64,000 nt of DNA, taken from NCBI GenBank assembly GCA_963765295.1, contig CAVXVO010000005.1:930001-994000 (forward strand), given 5' to 3'. Made by a program: the position numbers and the translations under genes. This DNA is from PALSA-612 sp963765295. GTDB lineage: Bacteria; Actinomycetota; Thermoleophilia; Gaiellales; Gaiellaceae. Shown one piece after another: positions 1 through 6,527 of the stretch; position 1 is the first letter of the stretch, and each line of letters begins with the position of its first letter. The notes beneath the pieces are model-generated. The model was not told where the DNA came from and made no database searches. It saw nothing but the letters and a program-made list of their open reading frames with translations.

Positions 1-522
1 AGCTCGGTGCCGAGGAACTCGTCGAGGTCCTGCACGCGGCGGATGTCGACGAGCGACGCCGGCAGGAAGCCGCGCACGCCGAGGTCGAGGATCAGGCCGC
101 CCTTGACGACCTCGATCACGCGGCCGGTGACGGGCTCGCCCGACTCGGCCGCCTTCTCGATCGACTTCCACGCGAGCTCGAAGCGGGCGCGCTTCTTGGA
201 CAGGATCAGGCGGCCCTCGGCGTCCTCCTTGGTGAGGACGAGCGCGTCGATCTCGTCGCCGAGGTTGACCTCGTCGGCCGGGTTGACCGACCGGCGGATC
301 GAGAGCTCGGCAACGGGGATGACGCCCTTCCGACTTGTAGCCGATGTCGACGAGGACCTCGTCCTTGTCGACGCGCACGACGATGCCGTGCACGACCTCG
401 CCCTCGTTGATCGTGGGGAAGGTCGACTCGTAGTCGGGGACGAGCTCACCGTCCGGACCGGTGATCCAGACGCCGGGCTCGGCGGCCATCCTCTCCTGCT
501 GTTCGATCGTCTCGTTCGGCAT
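1..522 (-). CDS. rpsA: 30S ribosomal protein S1 (5' part, runs off the window)
   Basis: S1 binds mRNA on the 30S subunit through repeated S1/OB folds. Only the N-terminal part is present; the gene continues past the left edge. Translation from the ATG at 522 reads MPNETIEQQ, then a first S1 repeat with GEVVHGIVVRVDKDEVLVDI and GYKSEG, the usual start of the repeat. After GYKSEG the frame breaks near 328: one extra G turns the expected GVIPVAELS into a +1 frame, and the correct frame resumes at once. I read this as an assembly indel because rpsA is essential. A TATACT/TTGGGT promoter lies just upstream, so the gene is probably transcribed on its own, 64 bp after the preceding VWA gene. Confidence 0.9.
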   Translation of the reverse strand, partial: MPNETIEQQERMAAEPGVWITGPDGELVPDYESTFPTINEGEVVHGIVVRVDKDEVLVDIGYKSEGRHPRCRALDPPVGQPGRRGQPRRRDRRARPHQGGRRGPPDPVQEARPLRARVEVDREGGRVGRARHRPRDRGRQGRPDPRPRRARLPAGVARRHPPRAGPRRVPRHRA

Positions 523-532
523 GAAGCGGGTC

Positions 533-560
533 AGTATAGCCCGCTAACTCAGGAACCCAA
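533..560 (-). promoter_or_regulatory. rpsA promoter, near-leaderless
   Basis: On the minus strand TTGGGT (555-560) and TATACT (533-538) are 16 bp apart, and the rpsA ATG begins 10 nt after the -10. No Shine-Dalgarno sequence fits in that gap, so the mRNA would have a leader of only a few bases. Confidence 0.55.
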
Positions 561-586
561 CCGGAACGCGACGCCGGGGGACGGCG

Positions 587-1993
587 TTAGCTGCCGGTGT
601 AGTTGTCGTCGATGATCCTCGAGCCTCCGAGGTCGTCGGCGATGTCCTGGAAGATCGTCGTCAAGCTGGCCGGATTCGGCGAGTAGAAGAACTTGGACGA
701 GTCGGTCGCCATCGCCTGCACGGTTCCGTAGGCGGTCATGGCAGGCGACTCGTAGCAGCCGCTGAGGAACTGGATGCCCTCAGCCACGTTGCAGGAGCCG
801 CTGCCCCCGCCCAGCTTCGTGCCGGTTCCGCTGGCCTTCCAGGCCCAGCACTGATCCGTCGTGTTCGTGTCGTAGAGGACCGTGTAGACCCAGGTGCCGG
901 CGGACTTGGCGGCGGCGGCCGACTGGGTTCCCTGGTAGCAGGGCCGGGAGCGGTAGGTCGAGGCGTTGTTGTCGCAGATGCCGTCGTTCGGGCTCGTGTC
1001 CACGCAGGGCCCGTACGTCGCCTGGCCGTCAGTGAAGAAGATGATCGCATCCTGGGCCTTCGGATCGTGGTTGGCCGCGAGGATCGCCTGCGCCTTGTCG
1101 ATCGCGGTTGCGTACGCGGTCGTCCCTCCGGACTTCATGCAGCTGATGTCGGACACGAGCGTCGAGCTGCCGTTCAAAGTCGTCGACGCCGACGACGTCT
1201 TGTAGTCGGTGGACAGCCCGACGACGACGTAGTTGTTCGGGTAGACGTCGTAGTCGTTCGGCGCGCCGTCAGATGTCTTCGGCGTCGCGCAGGCACCGCT
1301 GCTGGAGGCCGGAGGAAGGACGGCGAGCCCGACCTTGTCGTAGGTCGGATCCATCCCGAGGAGGAACGAGTCGACGCCGTTCTTCGCGCAGGTCAGCTTC
1401 GTGCCGCCTGCCGAGCAAGAGGTGCCCATCGATCCGGTCCGGTCGACCACGATCATGACGTGCGCGGGAAACGGCTTCCCGCCGCCCATCTTCGCGGTCG
1501 ACGTGGCCGAGATCCCGGCTGAGCTGATCCCGACGACCTTCCCGAACACCGTGTTCACCGTCGCCGACTGCACCACCTGGATCGCGTTCGGTGTGCTCAG
1601 CGTGCACCACGCCGGCACGCTCCCGTTCACGGTCAGGCATTTCGGCGTGAACGTCAGTGTCACGCCGGTCAGGTCGGTGCCCTTGTTCTTCTGGGTCGAG
1701 GCGGCGCCGTAGGTCGTCGCGTTCGCTTCCACGGCTGCCAGCGTCGTCGTGCCCGCTCTCACATCCGGGAGCTGGTTCGCGAGCGCCGTGGCGACCGCAT
1801 CCGACGACGCCTGCAGCTGGCGATTCGCCAGATAGAAGCGACCGACGTCGACCACGAACGCCGCGATCCCGAGGATCGCGACCAGTCCGACTGCGAACAT
1901 CACGAGCACCTGCCCGCCCTCCCTGGACCGACGGAACGCAGGGCGACGCATGAACCGTCGCCGGAGAGGACTCAGTGTTCGGAGTTTGCCCAT
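587..1993 (-). CDS. TadE/TadG-like membrane-anchored protein with von Willebrand factor A domain
   Basis: Predicted surface protein of 468 aa. Residues about 25-52 (GGQVLVMFAVGLVAILGIAAF) form one N-terminal membrane helix followed by VVDVGRFYLANRQLQASSDA, the signature of TadE/TadG-like pilus-assembly proteins. From about residue 175 (HVMIVVDRTGSMG) a VWA fold begins; its MIDAS-type motif is DRTGS, a variant of DxSxS, and a later IIFFTDGQATYG matches the VWA core. Several Cys residues in the VWA part suggest disulfides outside the cell. No other Tad genes are in the window. The start at 1993 lacks a clear Shine-Dalgarno; ATG at 1950 is an alternative. It lies 214 bp downstream of the WxL/DUF916 operon on the same strand and may belong to the same surface programme, which is inference. 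Confidence 0.75.
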   Translation of the reverse strand: MGKLRTLSPLRRRFMRRPAFRRSREGGQVLVMFAVGLVAILGIAAFVVDVGRFYLANRQLQASSDAVATALANQLPDVRAGTTTLAAVEANATTYGAASTQKNKGTDLTGVTLTFTPKCLTVNGSVPAWCTLSTPNAIQVVQSATVNTVFGKVVGISSAGISATSTAKMGGGKPFPAHVMIVVDRTGSMGTSCSAGGTKLTCAKNGVDSFLLGMDPTYDKVGLAVLPPASSSGACATPKTSDGAPNDYDVYPNNYVVVGLSTDYKTSSASTTLNGSSTLVSDISCMKSGGTTAYATAIDKAQAILAANHDPKAQDAIIFFTDGQATYGPCVDTSPNDGICDNNASTYRSRPCYQGTQSAAAAKSAGTWVYTVLYDTNTTDQCWAWKASGTGTKLGGGSGSCNVAEGIQFLSGCYESPAMTAYGTVQAMATDSSKFFYSPNPASLTTIFQDIADDLGGSRIIDDNYTGS

Positions 1994-2032
1994 TGCTCTA
2001 AGTAGCTATTCGGCCGTTCCGGAGGCGGGGTT

Positions 2033-2040
2033 GTCACCCG
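2033..2040 (-). promoter_or_regulatory. CGGGTGAC motif upstream of the VWA gene
   Basis: The octamer CGGGTGAC (minus strand) lies 40 bp before the VWA start. The same octamer occurs twice, 21 bp apart, in front of the WxL operon (6373-6380 and 6394-6401). It may be a shared regulator site. The 214-bp gap at 1994-2207 holds nothing else that I recognise. Confidence 0.25.
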
Positions 2041-2207
2041 TGAGAGCCACATCCCTGCCCCCATCGAGGGATCCTGATCCTGGCCGGGAGGCCGCCGACG
2101 AGAGATGGAGCTTGTGGGATACGTGGAAGGGGCTCATCGGCGTCTCTCTCATTTAGATGCGCGATCGACCGGCTGTCGTCCCCCGGACGAGTGATTGCGT
2201 CTCGCCG

Positions 2208-3368
2208 TCATGGGCCGCTCACGATCGCGAGCGTCCAGGTGGACGTGTACGTCGCGCGGAAGGTGTTCGCCGGGACTGAGAGGCGGAAGGTCAGCGTGAC
2301 GTTCGCCGGCCCCGTGCCGGTGGCGGCCGCCGCGTTGTAGAGCTTGACCGCAGCGGGCGCAGTTGCGGCCGCAGGAAGCGTGACGGGGTAGCCGATCGAG
2401 TTCGCGGGCAGGGAGCAGTTTCCGGTCCCGGCCGTCACGGACGCGGCCGTCACCTGCGTGGCCGTGGTGGACATCGTGTGGACGGGAGCGCCGCTCGTGA
2501 GCGTCGTCGAGGTCCCGGTGATGTTCCAGCCCGTTCCCGTTCCTCGCTCGTCGTCAGGCGTGACCGTGATCGTGCTCGAGGAGGTCTGGTTCGTCCCGTT
2601 CAGCGTCACCGACGGAAAGGTGAACGTGCCCGGCGCTCCGAAGGACAGGCTCCCGCCGGAGCAGGGGGGCTGCTTGAAGGTTGCGATCACGGCCCCCCAG
2701 CTGGTCTGCGGACTGCTCGTCACGGTTTCGGTCAGCGTCGAGCCGTTGGTCGGGCTGAGCAGGTAGTTCGACTCGAATCCGCCCGACGGATCGCTCTGGA
2801 GGCTGTTCCAGCCGGTCGCGGTGAAGCTCGAGAGGCCTTGTGATGTGTTGTAGGCGGTGACGGCGACCTCGCCCGAGCCGGAGACGCTGCCGGACGTGGT
2901 CACCGCCAACGACGTGCTCGCGCTCGAGCTGTTGGCGGTCCCCGTCTGATCGAGTGGGCTCGATGTCGCGACGCCGCTGAACTCGCTGAGCTGGCCGCGC
3001 GTGTTCGCGCCGGTCGAGCCGGTGTTGAACACCACCGACGAGGTGCTGGGCGCGTTCGGCCGGTACCAGATCTCCACGGGGCCTGCGGTGCCCCGGCAGG
3101 AATGCGCGGCCCTCACCCAGCCTGTCGGAGCCGTGATGGAGTCGGTCGTGCAGTTGCCGTTCAGATCGGAGATCGTGGCCACGAGAAGGTCACCCGCAGT
3201 CGACGCCGTCGAGAACGTCAGCGTGATCGAGCTTCCCGAGCCGGTGATCTCGCTTCCCTTCTTCACGAACGCGATTGCTGCCGAGGCGGGCTGAACCGAT
3301 ACGAGCACCCAGCCGGCCAGGGCGCACGCGATGAGACCCACTCGAAACCGGAACGCCTTCGCTCTCAT
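2208..3368 (-). CDS. WxL-like domain surface protein, large
   Basis: Secreted protein of 386 aa, fourth gene of the surface operon. Residues 1-30 are a signal peptide ending at an ASA site. Residues about 32-230 form a Thr/Ser-rich beta-sandwich (GDLLVATISDLNG, APTGWVRA, EFSGV), a type seen in secreted adhesin-like proteins. Residues about 235-386 look like a WxL domain: GTGTGWNITGTSTTL in the middle and the C-terminal STWTLAIVSGP, with the second Trp-x-Leu signature next to the end. WxL domains of Firmicutes bind peptidoglycan or partner WxLIP (DUF916) proteins at the cell surface. Start ATG overlaps the stop of the preceding DUF916 gene by 4 bp, so the two are probably coupled. Family assignment rests on motif reading, not on a search. 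Confidence 0.65.
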   Translation of the reverse strand: MRAKAFRFRVGLIACALAGWVLVSVQPASAAIAFVKKGSEITGSGSSITLTFSTASTAGDLLVATISDLNGNCTTDSITAPTGWVRAAHSCRGTAGPVEIWYRPNAPSTSSVVFNTGSTGANTRGQLSEFSGVATSSPLDQTGTANSSSASTSLAVTTSGSVSGSGEVAVTAYNTSQGLSSFTATGWNSLQSDPSGGFESNYLLSPTNGSTLTETVTSSPQTSWGAVIATFKQPPCSGGSLSFGAPGTFTFPSVTLNGTNQTSSSTITVTPDDERGTGTGWNITGTSTTLTSGAPVHTMSTTATQVTAASVTAGTGNCSLPANSIGYPVTLPAAATAPAAVKLYNAAAATGTGPANVTLTFRLSVPANTFRATYTSTWTLAIVSGP

Positions 3369-4402
3369 CGACGAACCCTCGAGAAAGCGAACGCCGCCCC
3401 CGCGACGAGCAGTGCGCCGAGGCCCGCGAGAAGGATCATGAGCCGGGCGTCATCTGCATGCGACGCGTTCGGGGATGCGACCTTCGCGGGCGGTGCGCCC
3501 TGGAAGACGGCCGTGTACTGCTTCGACGAGACGACGAACGCGAAGGTGCCACGTGTCGTCTGTGCGGATCCCCCCGCGCGGCGATAGCCGATCGCAGCCG
3601 GTGCGTACCGAACCTCGACGTCTGCCCGGTACCTGCCCGGGGTGAGAGCCTGGCCCGGAAGCAGGACGGGGTAATCGATCGCCGTCCCCGGCAGGAACGT
3701 GTCCAGCTTGAAGTCGCGCGAGACGATCTGCTTGCCGTCGGCGGCGGTGACGATCACGTGCCCCGTGGGCTTCGTCGACAACGCGCCCGGGTTCGCCAGG
3801 TGAAGGTAGACGTACTGGTAGCCATGTTGGCCGGAGGCATGGACGCCGGTGACTCCGACCTGCACAACCGCCGGGCCGGGCACCTGAACTTCGACCGCGA
3901 CGATCGTCAGGTGACGAACGCGGATCTGCAGCGCGCCCGTGCCGCTTCCCTGCGTCACCGCGGCGTTCTCGGCCACGATGCCGCCGAGGTGGTCGCCCGG
4001 CCGCACCGTCGCCGGGACGTCCACGGTGATCGGCACGACAGTGCTCTTGCCGGGACCGAGCGTGATTGAGCTCGCGCCGAGCGTCACCCAGGAACCGACC
4101 CCCGGCCTCGGCTTTGTCCGGTCGAGGTAGACGGCGCCGCTCGTCTGACCGGTCGTCGCGTCGACCGGATAGAGAAGCGCGGTGCCGGGCGCCGTGCCCG
4201 TGTTCACGACACGGATCGCGTTCGTGACCGACGTGCCCGGGCGTGCCTGCACGACGAAGTAGGACTGGGTCACCGGCAGGGCCGGGTCGTAGTGCTCCGG
4301 GTTCAGCGAGAAGACGGCCTGGCCGGAGGCAGCCGACGCGTGCGCACAGGTCAGAGCGGCAAGCACAACCGCAGCGGCGAGGATGAGAACGCGAAGCCTC
4401 AC
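3365..4402 (-). CDS. DUF916/DUF3324 (WxLIP-type) membrane-anchored surface protein B
   Basis: 345 aa, GTG start at 4402 overlapping the previous gene's TGA (GTGA); longer upstream reading in this frame is a shadow. A signal peptide covers about residues 1-25. The DUF916-like part follows (FSLNPEHYDPALPVTQSYF, then a VVQARPGT segment and NTGTAPGTALLYPVDATTGQ), then a DUF3324-like part (QYVYLHLANPG, YPVLLPGQALTPGRYRADV). One membrane helix (MILLAGLGALLVAGAAFAF) and FSRVRR end the protein. In Firmicutes such proteins have one extracellular domain that binds peptidoglycan and another that binds WxL partners, and they anchor the complex to the membrane. It is a clear paralog of the gene just upstream. 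Confidence 0.75.
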   Translation of the reverse strand: MRLRVLILAAAVVLAALTCAHASAASGQAVFSLNPEHYDPALPVTQSYFVVQARPGTSVTNAIRVVNTGTAPGTALLYPVDATTGQTSGAVYLDRTKPRPGVGSWVTLGASSITLGPGKSTVVPITVDVPATVRPGDHLGGIVAENAAVTQGSGTGALQIRVRHLTIVAVEVQVPGPAVVQVGVTGVHASGQHGYQYVYLHLANPGALSTKPTGHVIVTAADGKQIVSRDFKLDTFLPGTAIDYPVLLPGQALTPGRYRADVEVRYAPAAIGYRRAGGSAQTTRGTFAFVVSSKQYTAVFQGAPPAKVASPNASHADDARLMILLAGLGALLVAGAAFAFSRVRR

Positions 4403-5721
4403 GCCTCTCGCTCGTGGAGCTTCGCTGCGAACACAGCAGCGGTCAGGAGGATCGCGAAGCCGAGTGCGGCGCCGGGAAGGTTCTCGAGCTCGGCGGACTC
4501 GTCCTGGACGGGTGGCGGAGGTGGCGGTTGCGGGGCAGGCGGAAGAACGGCCGGCACGACGGCGGTGGGAGCCTCGTGGTCGACCTGCGCCTGCGTCGCT
4601 GCGAGCATGCTCACCGTCTCGGCGTCGGCTCCGGCTTCGGCCTCCACGGACCGGCGCGGCCCGCGACGCTTTCGCGCAACGCGGAACGCGAGGAGCAGCA
4701 GGAGGAGCACGGCAGCGGCAACGAGCGCGAGCCCGACAAGCGCCTTCTTCCCGCCATCGCGCTTCGTCGCCTTCGTCGCGGTCGGAGGAGCGGTCACCGG
4801 CGCCACGCCCGTGAAGACCTGTTTCTGCTCCTTGGCCGAGACCGTGAACGCGAACGTGCGTGTGGTCGAGAACACCTGCGGCACAGGAGTCCGGTAGCCC
4901 GCGATGCCGCGATTGCTCGAGGCCATCGTGACCGTCGCCGTGTACTTGCCCGGCGCGAGCGTCTTGCGGGGAAGCAGCACCGGGTAGTCGATCGCCGTCC
5001 GCGGCACGAACGTGTCGAGTTGGAGCTTGCGAGCGGCGACCAGCCTTCCGTGAGAGTTCGTGATCACCAGGCGGCCCTGCGGCTTCACCATCACCGTGCC
5101 GACATTCCGCAGGTGCACGTAGACGTACTGCCAGCCCTGCTGGCCGCCCGCCCTGACGCCGGTGACGTCGATCCGCGAGCGGACGGGGCCGGGAAGCTGC
5201 AGCTCGACCGCCGCGATCGTCAGATGCTTGATGCGGATCCGAAGCGCGCCGTGCCCGCTGCTGCCCTGGACATCGGAGTTCTCGGCGACGATGCCGCCCA
5301 GGTGGTCGCCGGGAGGCGCCCCGGCCGGCACGCGAATCGTGAACGGGACGATCGTCGACGCGCCCGGCGCAAGCGTGACCTGCGCACGTGTGAGTCGCGT
5401 CCATCGACCGACGTCGCGACGCGGCGACTGGCGCGAGAGGTAGACGGCGCCGCTCGTCTGGCCCGTGGTCGCGTCGACCGCATAGAGGTAGGCCGTGCCC
5501 GTGCTCGTGCCGGTGTTGACGACGGTGACCTTGTCGGCGACCACCTCGCCCGGCTTCGCCTGCACGATGAAGTAGGACTTCGTCGCGGGCAGGGCCGGAT
5601 CGAACAGCACGGGCTTGACGGCGAAGCTCGCCTGCCCGCCGGCTGCATCGGCCGTAGTGGCGAGTAACGTCACGGCCCCGCTGAGCAGGGCCGTGACGAC
5701 GAGAAAGGAACGGAGCAGCAT
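4399..5721 (-). CDS. DUF916/DUF3324 (WxLIP-type) membrane-anchored surface protein A
   Basis: 440 aa, same architecture as its downstream paralog: signal peptide (about 1-27), DUF916-like domain (FAVKPVLFDPALPATKSYF, KPGEVVADKVTVVNTG), DUF3324-like domain (WQYVYVHLRNVG, YPVLLPRKTLAPGKYTATV), and a membrane helix near residues 330-350. Unlike the paralog it continues for about 80 residues past the helix: a basic RKRRGPRRS stop-transfer, an acidic linker, a PPAPQPPPPPP run and a second hydrophobic segment (ALGFAILLTAAVFAAKL). The C-terminal part is therefore either a cytoplasmic proline-rich loop closed by a second helix or a misfit I cannot judge. It starts 44 bp after the small WxL gene, with a perfect 9-bp inverted repeat in the gap, and overlaps the next gene by 4 bp. 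Confidence 0.75.
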   Translation of the reverse strand: MLLRSFLVVTALLSGAVTLLATTADAAGGQASFAVKPVLFDPALPATKSYFIVQAKPGEVVADKVTVVNTGTSTGTAYLYAVDATTGQTSGAVYLSRQSPRRDVGRWTRLTRAQVTLAPGASTIVPFTIRVPAGAPPGDHLGGIVAENSDVQGSSGHGALRIRIKHLTIAAVELQLPGPVRSRIDVTGVRAGGQQGWQYVYVHLRNVGTVMVKPQGRLVITNSHGRLVAARKLQLDTFVPRTAIDYPVLLPRKTLAPGKYTATVTMASSNRGIAGYRTPVPQVFSTTRTFAFTVSAKEQKQVFTGVAPVTAPPTATKATKRDGGKKALVGLALVAAAVLLLLLLAFRVARKRRGPRRSVEAEAGADAETVSMLAATQAQVDHEAPTAVVPAVLPPAPQPPPPPPVQDESAELENLPGAALGFAILLTAAVFAAKLHEREA

Positions 5722-5736
5722 GCAGCCCGACTATCG

Positions 5737-5776
5737 GCGGACCGTGCTTCCCCCTTTAGAGGGATCTACGGTCCGC
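5737..5776 (-). promoter_or_regulatory. Intra-operon hairpin between the WxL gene and the DUF916 gene
   Basis: Arms 5737-5745 and 5768-5776 (GCGGACCGT and its complement) form a perfect 9-bp stem; inside, TCCC and GGGGGA can pair further. The right arm covers the stop codon of the upstream WxL gene. There is no T-run, so it looks more like an RNA-processing or stability element than a strong terminator. It would favour higher output of the first gene. Confidence 0.5.
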
Positions 5777-6329
5777 TGACGACTGCGACGGTGACGGTGC
5801 TGGTGTAGGTGCCGGCGTAGGTGTTGGCGGGGATGGCTACTGAGATGGTCGGGGTGATCGTGAAGGCGCCCATGCCGGTGTTGGCGGCGGCGTTGAATAG
5901 CTTGACTGCGGTCGGGGCGGTGGAGCCGGCGGGGACGGCGAGTGGGTAGCCGATGGCGTTGGTTGGGTTGGTGCAGGTGCCGGTGGCGCAGGATGAGCTG
6001 ACGCCGGTGGTGTTGGACGCGGTTGTGGCGAGCAGGTGGGGTGTGCCGCCGCCGGTCGAGAACGTGGTTGACGTGATCGTGACGTTCCAGCCGGTGCCGG
6101 AGCCGGTGTTGTCGGAGACGGACATCGGGAGCGTGTAGCTCGGTGTGTGGTCGGTGCCGTCGAGCGTCGAGGTCACGCTGGGTGTCGCGCTTGTCGAGAG
6201 TGACAGCGTGCCGGCGGTGACGGTGGCCGTGGCAGTCACGCTCGCGGCCCCAGCAGCCGAGGCCGCGGCGAGCGCGATCGCTGACGCGGCTGCGATGACT
6301 GCTGTCCTGGTGAATGCCTTCTTGAACAC
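5766..6329 (-). CDS. WxL-like domain secreted protein, small
   Basis: 187 aa, first gene of the surface operon. I chose the GTG at 6329 because AGGAG (6338-6342) sits 8 nt upstream and the protein then begins with a good signal peptide (FKKAFTRTAVIAAASAIALA, cleavage after a GAA site). The mature part is one domain closely related to the C-terminal domain of the large WxL protein: GTGWNVTITSTTF, a conserved pair of Cys (SSCATGTC), NAIGYPLAVPAG, and the end TSTVTVAVVSGP. The first WxL-like Trp is kept (WNV) but the second is replaced by Val (VTV instead of WTL), so the call depends on similarity to its neighbour. It is probably a minor cell-wall or complex subunit whose dose exceeds its partners. 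Confidence 0.6.
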   Translation of the reverse strand: MFKKAFTRTAVIAAASAIALAAASAAGAASVTATATVTAGTLSLSTSATPSVTSTLDGTDHTPSYTLPMSVSDNTGSGTGWNVTITSTTFSTGGGTPHLLATTASNTTGVSSSCATGTCTNPTNAIGYPLAVPAGSTAPTAVKLFNAAANTGMGAFTITPTISVAIPANTYAGTYTSTVTVAVVSGP

Positions 6330-6337
6330 GATCGAAT

Positions 6338-6401
6338 CTCCTAAGGGTTGAGAGTTGACTGGTCGCTTTCTCGTCACCCGTTCGGGATCGCGAGTCACCC
6401 G
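6338..6401 (-). promoter_or_regulatory. Upstream region of the WxL operon: Shine-Dalgarno and 21-bp-spaced direct repeats
   Basis: AGGAG at 6338-6342 fixes the GTG start at 6329. Further upstream CGGGTGAC is repeated at 6373-6380 and 6394-6401 with 21 bp between equivalent positions (two helical turns), as expected for a dimeric regulator binding one face of DNA. No clear -10/-35 pair is visible. Confidence 0.35.
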
Positions 6402-6527
6402 ATGGAGTGAACGCACGATCTCCAGTTCGGGTTTTTTGCTTCCTGATCGACCAGGGGATCTACGACAAGCGTCCTTCTCGAGCGGGGGTCTTGCTGCCCC
6501 GTTCGAGGGACTACCGGCGGAGCCTGG

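Noticed and set aside
1950..2160. Possible c-di-GMP riboswitch upstream of the VWA gene (a GGGCAAAC string near the start)
   Set aside because: The GGGCAAAC lies in the coding start itself, and neither the GACGCAAAGCC block nor the tetraloop-receptor half of the class I aptamer is present.
6420..6475. Rho-independent terminator of polA near the T6 run and the CCTGATCGACCAGG palindrome
   Set aside because: On the polA strand the run reads as A6 after the palindrome, and on the other strand the T-run precedes the stem, so the order is wrong for either direction.
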